Shown here in pieces: positions 17,594 through 24,365 of a stretch of DNA of 64,000 nucleotides. Under the pieces are notes generated by a model. That model did no database searches. It was not told where the DNA came from and saw only the letters and a list, made by a program, of their open reading frames with translations. A program made the translations under genes and the position numbers. This stretch comes from an uncultured Roseateles sp. (GTDB lineage: Bacteria; Pseudomonadota; Gammaproteobacteria; Burkholderiales; Burkholderiaceae_C): contig NZ_CAMFJS010000008.1 in the NCBI RefSeq assembly GCF_945956965.1, positions 107,184 to 171,183 of the forward strand, read 5' to 3'. Within the stretch, counting starts at the first letter, position 1. Each line of letters starts with the position of its first letter.

Positions 17594-18273
17594 GCCCAAG
17601 CATGACGCTTTTGAACACGGCCGAGGCCATCACGCAGCGCCGCGCGGTGCGCGGCTTCCTGCCCAAAGCTGTGCCCGAATCGCTGCTGCGCGAGGTATTC
17701 GAGCTGGCGCAACGCGCACCGTCCAACTGCAATACCCAGCCTTGGCTGGTCGAAGTGGTTTCCGGTGCGCAGTTGCAGCAACTGCGCCAGCGTCTGCAAG
17801 CCGCAGCCATTGATCCGAGCCAGCACCGCCCTGACCTGCCCTACGACGGCCGCTATGACGGCGTCTACAAAGAGCGCCAGTTCGACGCGGCCGCGCAGCT
17901 CTACGCCGCGATGCAGATCCCACGCGAGGACAAGGCCGGCCGAGCCGCGGGTTTTCTGCGCAACTTCGCCTGCTTCGATGCGCCGCATGCGGCCTTCATC
18001 TATCTGCCGCCGGGCTTCGGCCTGCGCGAGGCCGCCGACTGCGGCATGTACGCCCAGACTTTAATGCTGGCTTTGACGGCCCATGGCCTGGCCAGTTGCC
18101 CGCAGACGGCGCTGAGTTTTCAGCCCCACATCCTGCGCGAGCTACTGGGCGTGCCAGACGGCCGGCAATTGCTGCTGGGCATTTCCTTTGGCTACGAAGA
18201 CCCAGGCGTGGCTGCCAACCAATGCCGGGTCGGCCGCGCCAGTTTGACGGACAGCGTGCGCTTTCACGGCTGA
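17590..18273 (+). CDS. Nitroreductase family protein
   Basis: FMN-dependent oxidoreductase of 227 residues. The N-terminal RRAVRGFLP and LAQRAPSNCNTQPWLVEVVSG motifs bind FMN, and GLASCPQTALSFQPHILRELLGVPDG with LLGISFGYEDP are the typical C-terminal segments. ATG 17590 overlaps the arylsulfatase stop (ATGA), so it is translationally coupled to it. Members reduce nitro groups, quinones or enones; a role in reducing the desulfated product is only a guess. Confidence 0.88.
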   Translation: MSPSMTLLNTAEAITQRRAVRGFLPKAVPESLLREVFELAQRAPSNCNTQPWLVEVVSGAQLQQLRQRLQAAAIDPSQHRPDLPYDGRYDGVYKERQFDAAAQLYAAMQIPREDKAGRAAGFLRNFACFDAPHAAFIYLPPGFGLREAADCGMYAQTLMLALTAHGLASCPQTALSFQPHILRELLGVPDGRQLLLGISFGYEDPGVAANQCRVGRASLTDSVRFHG

Positions 18274-18487
18274 TCCCAAGAGCGCCGACACAAGCATCCA
18301 AGTGGACAATCGGGAGACTCAAGTGGGCGCCTTTGCCTAGCGGTCAAACTAGAAAAGTCGATCACTTACGAGGGCTCACTGGCAAAGGCCTCTGCCCGTT
18401 TGATCGTTGCACTCGTTCGCAGTGCCATCGAAGAAGCAAAGGCTGCCATGCGCAGAACGCGAGCTTTGAGGGTAAAACTCAGCCTGA
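18274..18487. other. Gap with possible coding remnant
   Basis: From about 18346 one plus-strand frame reads a helical, protein-like segment (EGSLAKASARLIVALVRSAIEE) without a start codon and runs into the inverted repeat at 18488. It may be the 3' remnant of an unknown gene from the same mobile insertion as the antitoxin. No RNA gene or terminator is evident. Confidence 0.3.
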
Positions 18488-18529
18488 TTAATATCCGCAT
18501 TACTTGAATACAAGTAATGCGGATATTAA
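18488..18529. promoter_or_regulatory. Perfect 19-base inverted repeat, likely AbiEi operator
   Basis: TTAATATCCGCATTACTTG at 18488-18506 and its exact complement at 18511-18529 flank an AATA spacer. The right arm ends 11 bases before the antitoxin ATG at 18541. AbiEi antitoxins are known to autorepress by binding inverted repeats in their promoter, so this is the probable operator. It is strikingly AT-rich compared with its surroundings. Confidence 0.75.
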
Positions 18530-18540
18530 ACTTCGGTCTC

Positions 18541-19140
18541 ATGAACCAGTCTGACCGCATCCTAGAGCTAGCTCAGCACCAGCGTGTACTGCGGGCAGCG
18601 GATGTGCGTGCGCACGGTTGGTCTCCACAACTGCTGATCCGGCTGCACCAAACCGGCAAGCTACAACGCATCGCGCGTGGCTTGTATGGACTGCCCGACG
18701 CCGAAATTACCGAACACCAGACGCTGATCGAGGTCTGCCAGCGTGTGCCCAAGAGCGTGCTGTGCCTGCTGAGTGCGCTGCAATTCAATGAGATCGGCAC
18801 GCAAATTCCACACGAAGTGTGGATCGCGCTGCCCGAGGCGACACAGACCCCGGCGCTGAACTATCCGACGCTGCGCATCACGCGCCTGCGCGGCACGGCG
18901 TACAGCGACGGTATCGAGACGGTGTCCGAGCATGGCGCCCCCATCCGCGTGTACAGCGCCGCCAAGACAGTGACCGACTGCTTCAAGTTCCGCAACAAGA
19001 TTGGCCTGGACGTGGCACTAGAGGCACTGAAGGATGCATGGCAGAGCCGCAAGGTCACCATGGCTGAGCTGAGCCGATTCGCCAAGATCAACCGGGTTGA
19101 ACGAGTCATGCAGCCCTATCTGGAGGCCATGAACCAATGA
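18541..19140 (+). CDS. AbiEi-family type IV antitoxin (toxin partner missing)
   Basis: Transcriptional repressor and antitoxin of 199 residues. The N-terminal winged helix (LELAQHQRVLRAADVRAHGWSPQLLIRLHQTGKLQRIARGLYGLP) and the following SVLCLLSALQFNEIGTQIPHEVWIALP and HGAPIRVYSAAKTVTDCFKFRNKIG are characteristic of AbiEi. ATG 18541 is chosen rather than 18517, which lies inside the operator repeat. The antitoxin normally overlaps an AbiEii nucleotidyltransferase toxin; here ATGA at 19137 keeps the coupling start but no toxin sequence follows. Confidence 0.88.
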   Translation: MNQSDRILELAQHQRVLRAADVRAHGWSPQLLIRLHQTGKLQRIARGLYGLPDAEITEHQTLIEVCQRVPKSVLCLLSALQFNEIGTQIPHEVWIALPEATQTPALNYPTLRITRLRGTAYSDGIETVSEHGAPIRVYSAAKTVTDCFKFRNKIGLDVALEALKDAWQSRKVTMAELSRFAKINRVERVMQPYLEAMNQ

Positions 19141-19299
19141 GCGGCAAGCACCGCGCCCTCACGGTCATTCATGCCCTCTCTGCAAACAGACCCGAGCAAT
19201 CCGAGTGCCACAAGGGGCCTTCCCGCGTCGAGAAAACATGGGCGGAGCCGCCACTGGCGGTAACGCTTCCGGAGGCATGGCGTATCGCCCATTCGCTGA
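19137..19299 (+). other. Toxin-position frame with no recognisable toxin
   Basis: A frame opens at ATG 19137, overlapping the antitoxin stop exactly as an AbiEii gene would. Its translation (MSGKHRALTVIHALSANRPEQ and on) has none of the AbiEii nucleotidyltransferase motifs and soon runs through sequence that is an HsdR remnant in another frame. The toxin appears to have been lost by deletion right after its start. Confidence 0.4.
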
Positions 19300-19505
19300 T
19301 ATCCCCAGGGTTTACGCGATGCATTTCCCCATGCCACCTTCGTCGCATTCGCCGGAACACCGGTGTCAGCAGCGGCCCGCGATATGCGTGCGGTGTTCAG
19401 CGGCTACATCCATGTCTACGATAAGCAGCAGGCCAAGAAAGATGGCGCCACCCAGGCCATCAACGACGATTCACGCCTGGCCAAACGCCGCCTGAAGGAC
19501 GAAGC
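19300..19505 (+). pseudogene. Remnant of type I restriction HsdR subunit
   Basis: A stop-free stretch beginning directly after TGA 19297-19299 translates to GLRDAFPHATFVAFAGTPV, then MRAVFSGYIHVYDKQQAKKDGAT and DDSRLAKRR. This matches the helicase core of HsdR (the ALPNASFIGFTGTPI motif followed by AVFGDYIDIYD...AVEDGAT...ESRLAK). Only about 65 of roughly 1000 residues remain, with no start, and the frame then enters the 3' end of the opposing MFS gene. It is a clear fossil of a lost restriction system. Confidence 0.75.
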
Positions 19506-19523
19506 GTTCTTGATGCAAAACGC

Positions 19524-20843
19524 TCAGCGGGCGGATACCGCCAAGGCCGCTGCCGCTTGCCGCTCGCGCCCATAGGGCTGCAACGTCGCCAGAAAAGCCA
19601 TCAGCCCCATGCCGTAGCAGGCCACCACGCAGATGGCCAGGGCCCAGCGCAGCGCCTCCTGGCCGAACTGCGGAACCAGGGCATCGCTGAACATACCCAC
19701 CATCAAGGGCCCCAAGCCAGCGCCCACCATGGTCAGCCCCAGATTGAAGACAGAGATGGCGGTGGCGCGGCGGTGGGCCGGCACCAGATCCGCCAAGACG
19801 GTATAGACCGGTGCTGTCCACCAGGCTGCGGTAATGCCAAAGCCCATATAGAAGGCCACCGCCTTAGGCACCGCAAAGCTGCCCAGCATCCACACATCGC
19901 CGGCCGGCCAGGTGTAGAAGGCCAGCGCGAACGGCAAGGAAAAGGCACAACCGAGCGCCGGCACGCCGACGCGCCAGCGCGCATCGCGCTTGGCCAACAC
20001 ATCGCACAGCCAGCCACTGAACAGCGCGCCGCAGCCCGCCATCAAACCACCCAGCAAGCCCATCACAGCGCCGGCGCCCTGCAGGCTCATGCCATGCGAG
20101 CGCACCAGGAAGGCCGGCGTCCAGATGCCGATGCCGTAGCCAGCCAGGCCCATCATCAGGCCAGCCAGGGTGATCCGCTTGAAGGCGCAAGACGCCATCA
20201 AATCACGCATCAGGACGCCAATCGGTTCCTTTGCATCACCGCTGGTGCCTTCCCAACGCCCGCGGCCCGGCTCAGTCGCCGTGTAGCGCAACAGCAGCGC
20301 CAGGGCCACACCCGGCAGCCCCATCCAGACGAAGGCGGCACGCCAGCCGTAGTTCTGCGCAATCCAGCCGCCAAGAGTCAGGCCCAACAGAATGCCTAGC
20401 TGCGGCCCCAGCCAGAACACGCCCATGGCACGGCCGCGCCGAGCGGGCGGATAGTGGTCAGCCACCATCGATAGAGAAGGCGCCGTGCCTCCGGCCTCAC
20501 CCACGGCGACCCCCACCCGGGCCAAGGCCAAAGACCAGTAGCCGGTGGCCGCGCCGCATAGCGCCGTCATAGCGCTCCAGGCCGCGCAACACCAGGCCAC
20601 GAAATTGCGCCGGTTGGCCCGGTCCGCATAGCGGCTGAAGGGAATCGACAGCGCGGTGTAGAACAGCGCAAAAGTCAAACCGCTGAGCACGCCCATGGCG
20701 GTGTCGCTGACCTGAAACTCCCGCTTGATGGGCTCCATCAGGATGCCCATGATCTGCCGGTCGATGAAGCTCATCATGTAGACGAGCATCAGCAGGACCA
20801 AGGTGTAGTGGCTACGCCAGCCGTGGGCGGAAGTGGGTTGCAT
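19524..20843 (-). CDS. MFS transporter (spinster-like)
   Basis: Inner-membrane transporter of 439 residues, third paralogue in the window. Helix 1 reads LVLLMLVYMMSFIDRQIMGILMEPIKREF, helix 2 MGVLSGLTFALFYTALSIPFSRYADRANRRN; a motif-rich helix 4-5 follows with VGEAGGTAPSLSMVADHYPPARRGRAMG. The gene is monocistronic as far as visible and ends against the HsdR remnant. It lies 150 bases downstream of the GMC oxidoreductase on the same strand, so it may belong to the operon that starts with the thiolase at 30.2 kb. Confidence 0.9.
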   Translation of the reverse strand: MQPTSAHGWRSHYTLVLLMLVYMMSFIDRQIMGILMEPIKREFQVSDTAMGVLSGLTFALFYTALSIPFSRYADRANRRNFVAWCCAAWSAMTALCGAATGYWSLALARVGVAVGEAGGTAPSLSMVADHYPPARRGRAMGVFWLGPQLGILLGLTLGGWIAQNYGWRAAFVWMGLPGVALALLLRYTATEPGRGRWEGTSGDAKEPIGVLMRDLMASCAFKRITLAGLMMGLAGYGIGIWTPAFLVRSHGMSLQGAGAVMGLLGGLMAGCGALFSGWLCDVLAKRDARWRVGVPALGCAFSLPFALAFYTWPAGDVWMLGSFAVPKAVAFYMGFGITAAWWTAPVYTVLADLVPAHRRATAISVFNLGLTMVGAGLGPLMVGMFSDALVPQFGQEALRWALAICVVACYGMGLMAFLATLQPYGRERQAAAALAVSAR

Positions 20844-20993
20844 CGATGGGGGCGGTGTAAGCAGTCAATGGAACCCGGAGACGATAGCCCGGGAATGACG
20901 CGACTCTGTCAAAGTCGTACGGCGGGCACGCCCCGCAAACAGACTAAGGGCTGTTGCTGATGCAAAACGGTGCGCCTAGCGCCTACTCAGGAC

Positions 20994-22655
20994 TCAGCAC
21001 GACAACGCTGGCAGGGACGCGCGCCCCAACACCAAGTCGGCCCCTTTGTCACCAATCGCCACCGCCGTGGCATTGGTGTTGCCGCAGATCAGATTGGGCA
21101 TCACCGAAGCGTCAATCACCCGCAGACCCTCGACACCGCGCACGCGCAGATCGGGCGTGCAAACGGCCATGGCATCGTCGGCGCGGCCCATGCGGCAGCT
21201 GCCGACCGGGTGATAACCCGTCGAGAGCATGGGCGCGGCCCAGTCCAACCACTGCGCATCGGTCTGCACCTCGGGTCCAGGACGGGCTTCAGCCTCCACC
21301 AGCGCCGCCAGTGCCGGCTGGCATGCCAGTTCGCGCATCTGGCGCAAGGCCCACAGCAGCGCCTTGCGGTCGCGCTCATCGTCCAGATAGTTCATGGTCA
21401 GCGCCGGGTGTTGATGAATATCCGGGCTTTTCAGCCGCACATGGCCGCGCGAGTAGGGCCGCACTTGGAAGGGCGCCAGCGTCATGCCCTCCCAGGCATC
21501 AGGCACCGGGGCTTTGGTCTTGGTGCCGCCGATCTCAGGCTTGCCGGTGACTGGCAGGCCAAAGACTTGGATGTCGTTGTACGGCAGGGCGGGATCACTT
21601 TTCAGATAGGCGCCGAACTCGGCCGGCGGACTCATCATTGGGCCGCTGCGAAGCAGCAGGTAGCGCATTACCGAGCCCAGCAGGCCCAGGCCCCGGAAGC
21701 GCCCGTTCATGCCGCGCACACCGGGTTTGAGGCGCCAAGACATGGGCGCACAGACATGGTCTTGCAGGTTCTCTCCCACGCCGGGCAGATCGGCCACCAC
21801 TGGCAGGCCGAACTGCTGGAGTTGCGCCGCGGGGCCCAGACCCGAGCACAGCAGCAGCTGCGGCGACTGGATCGCGCCGGCGCACAGCAGCACCTCGCGG
21901 CGCGCCCGCGCCTCATGCACCGTGCCGTCCGACAAGCGCATGCGCACGCCCACCGCGCGCCGGCCCTCGAACAAGATCTGCTCCACCATCGCGCCTTGCT
22001 GCACGCGCAGATTGCTGCGGCGCATCGCCACCTCGATGGCATTGCTGGCGATCGATGAGCGTCGGCCATTGCGGAAGTTGACTTGGAAGGTACCCGCACC
22101 CTCGGCCTGGCCATCATTGAAGTCGTCCACCACCTTGAGCCCAGACTGACGGGCGGCCTCGATCATGGCGCGAGTCACCGGATGCACACTCGGCAAATCA
22201 GTCGCCGTCAGTGGGCCACCTCGGCCATGCAGCGGGCCTTGCAGGCGCTGCTGGTCTTCGGTGCGAACGAAGTGGGGAAGCAGTTCCTCCCAGCTCCAGC
22301 CAGTCGCACCGGCACTCACCCAATCGGCATAGTCCTGGCGGTGGCCACGGATGTAGATCATGCCGTTGATCGATGAGGAGCCGCCCAGCAGCTTGCCACG
22401 CGGCATGGCCATGCGGCGCCCGCCCGCCCAGCGCTCGGGTTCGGTTTCGTGCATCCAGGAATAGCGCGGGCTGTAGGTCATCGCCCCCCAACCCGCTGGC
22501 ATGTCCACCATCAGTTGCTTGTGGCTGCCGCTGCCGGCTTCCAGCAGCAAGACCTGGCACTGTGCGTCCTCGCTGAGCCGGGCAGCCAGGGTGCCGCCGG
22601 CTGAGCCGGAGCCGATGATGATGTAGTCGCTGCCATCCGCGAAGTTGCTTTGCAT
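20994..22655 (-). CDS. GMC-family FAD-dependent oxidoreductase
   Basis: Flavoprotein of 553 residues related to choline dehydrogenase and alcohol dehydrogenases. FAD binding: DYIIIGSGSAGGTLAARLSED with LLLEAGSG; signature GGSSSINGMIYIRG near residue 90; second signature GAIQSPQLLLCSGLGP; the catalytic histidine region is YHPVGSCRMG and GNTNATAVAIGDKGADLVL closes the FAD domain. AGGAGAAC precedes the ATG. It follows the acyl-CoA synthetase by 28 bases. Likely oxidises a primary alcohol of the substrate (for example a side-chain or hydroxyl group) before CoA activation; inferred from context. Confidence 0.92.
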   Translation of the reverse strand: MQSNFADGSDYIIIGSGSAGGTLAARLSEDAQCQVLLLEAGSGSHKQLMVDMPAGWGAMTYSPRYSWMHETEPERWAGGRRMAMPRGKLLGGSSSINGMIYIRGHRQDYADWVSAGATGWSWEELLPHFVRTEDQQRLQGPLHGRGGPLTATDLPSVHPVTRAMIEAARQSGLKVVDDFNDGQAEGAGTFQVNFRNGRRSSIASNAIEVAMRRSNLRVQQGAMVEQILFEGRRAVGVRMRLSDGTVHEARARREVLLCAGAIQSPQLLLCSGLGPAAQLQQFGLPVVADLPGVGENLQDHVCAPMSWRLKPGVRGMNGRFRGLGLLGSVMRYLLLRSGPMMSPPAEFGAYLKSDPALPYNDIQVFGLPVTGKPEIGGTKTKAPVPDAWEGMTLAPFQVRPYSRGHVRLKSPDIHQHPALTMNYLDDERDRKALLWALRQMRELACQPALAALVEAEARPGPEVQTDAQWLDWAAPMLSTGYHPVGSCRMGRADDAMAVCTPDLRVRGVEGLRVIDASVMPNLICGNTNATAVAIGDKGADLVLGRASLPALSC

Positions 22656-22683
22656 TCTGGAGTTCTCCTGGGGGCGGGCGCGT

Positions 22684-24312
22684 TCAGTTCAAGGACTCAG
22701 CGTTGTTGGCGGCTTGCGTTGCAAAGTCCTTGGCCCAGCGGTAGTCCGCCTTGCCGGCCGGGCTGCGCACGACCTTCTCGGCCACAAAAACCGACCGCGG
22801 CGTCTTATAGCCGGCCAAATGCTCACGGCAGATGCGATCCAACTCAGCGGCCTGAAAGTCGGCGCCGGGCACCAACTCCACCACGGCCGTGATGCGCTGG
22901 CCCCAACGCTCGTCAGCCAAGCCCACCACCAGCACATCCTGCACCGCGGCGTAGCGGCGCACGGCTTCCTCTACCTCCTCCGGGAAGACCTTCTCGCCGC
23001 CGGTATTAATGCACTGCGAGCCACGACCCAGCAGCACAAAGCGGCCCTGCTCGTCCACGCGCGCTTCGTCCCCGGTCAGCACCCACAGGCGTCCGTCGAT
23101 GGTGACAAAGGTCTGCGCCGACTTGACCGGGTCGCCGTAATAGCCGACTGGGGTGAAGCCGGTGCGCGAAAGAATGCCTCGGCCGCCGGGCGACGTCACC
23201 ATGCGATGAGCAGCGTCGATCAAGGCCAGATCCGGCCTCGGGGCCAGGACCAGCAAACCCTCCCCGTCCGTCGGCTTGTCGCCACCGCCCATGAAGCCAG
23301 CCTCCGATGAGCCCAGCCCGTTATTCACCATCACCTGGGGCAAGGCCGCCTGGATGCGCGCCACCACATGGGATGACAGCGGCGCGCCACCATTACCGTA
23401 GACCATCACACGCTGCAGATTCCAGCGCCCGGGGTGACGCTCCAGCGCCTGCACCAAGGGCAGCGCCATCGCGTCGCCAACGCCCGACAGGATGTTGACC
23501 TGCTGGTCTTGCGCGAGCTGCCACACATGCTCGGGGTCAAAGTGCTGCTGGTCATTCACCACCACCGTCTGCGCCGCGAACAAGCTGATCAGCGAGGCCC
23601 ACATGGCCGCGCCGTGCATCATCGGGGCCAGCGCGAAGTAACGGGCCTCCGGCGCCTGAGCCACCAGGGCCGCAAGCTCCTCCAGGCTCTGCACCGGCCC
23701 GCGGCGGAAGTACATGCCCCCACCGCCCAGCGCACCCATGAACAGATTCTTGTGCGGCCACATCACGCCCTTGGGCAGACCGGTGGTGCCGCCTGTGCAC
23801 AGCAGGGTCAGGTCCTCATCACTGCGCTCGGGATCACTCAACTCGGCGCTGCCGCCAGCAAGCAAACTGTCATAGTCCAGCGCCTGGGCTGGACCCGCGC
23901 CAGCGCCCACCTGAACCAGCCAGCGCAGGCTGTCTACCTGGGGCGCCACTTTCGCCACCTCGGCCGCAAATTCACCTCCATAGATGAGGCCACGCAACTG
24001 CAAAGAATTGAACAGCTGCCGCAGCTCGTCGGCCACGTAGCGGTAGTTCACATTGGCCGGCACCGCGCCAATCTTGCAGCAGGCGAAGTAACTCTCCAGA
24101 TAGGCGGCAGAGTTGTGCAGCTCGATGCCGACGTTGTCGCCCCGGCGCAGGCCTTGAGCGCGCAGCGCACTGGCCAAGCGGGTGGAGCGTTGGTCCAACT
24201 CGGCAAAGGTCAGACGCTGCTCCCCGCAGATAAAGGCCGGGCGCTGCGGGTGCAGCTCGGCCACAGTGCTGAAAATATCAGCCAGATTGAAAGTCTTGGT
24301 AGGCTTGCTCAT
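22684..24312 (-). CDS. Acyl-CoA synthetase, FadD19-like
   Basis: ATP-dependent CoA ligase of 542 residues. The P-loop is LLCTGGTTGLPKGVMWPHKNLF; later motifs are GYYGDPVKSAQTF, LTGDEARVDEQGRFVLLGRGSQCINTGGEKVFPEEVEEAV and the C-terminal lysine in SPAGKADYRWAKDFA. Recalled mycobacterial FadD19 (steroid side-chain CoA ligase) shares GGTTGFPKGVMW, GRGSVSINSGGEKVYPEEVE and SPAGKPDYRWAK, so this branch is favoured. GGAGA precedes the ATG. It lies in an operon with all later beta-oxidation steps. Exact substrate unproven. Confidence 0.9.
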   Translation of the reverse strand: MSKPTKTFNLADIFSTVAELHPQRPAFICGEQRLTFAELDQRSTRLASALRAQGLRRGDNVGIELHNSAAYLESYFACCKIGAVPANVNYRYVADELRQLFNSLQLRGLIYGGEFAAEVAKVAPQVDSLRWLVQVGAGAGPAQALDYDSLLAGGSAELSDPERSDEDLTLLCTGGTTGLPKGVMWPHKNLFMGALGGGGMYFRRGPVQSLEELAALVAQAPEARYFALAPMMHGAAMWASLISLFAAQTVVVNDQQHFDPEHVWQLAQDQQVNILSGVGDAMALPLVQALERHPGRWNLQRVMVYGNGGAPLSSHVVARIQAALPQVMVNNGLGSSEAGFMGGGDKPTDGEGLLVLAPRPDLALIDAAHRMVTSPGGRGILSRTGFTPVGYYGDPVKSAQTFVTIDGRLWVLTGDEARVDEQGRFVLLGRGSQCINTGGEKVFPEEVEEAVRRYAAVQDVLVVGLADERWGQRITAVVELVPGADFQAAELDRICREHLAGYKTPRSVFVAEKVVRSPAGKADYRWAKDFATQAANNAESLN

Positions 24313-24365
24313 GCGTTTGTCTCCGTGCCAGCTGCTTTTGCGCCGGCTTGTTTTCTTTTGTTGGC

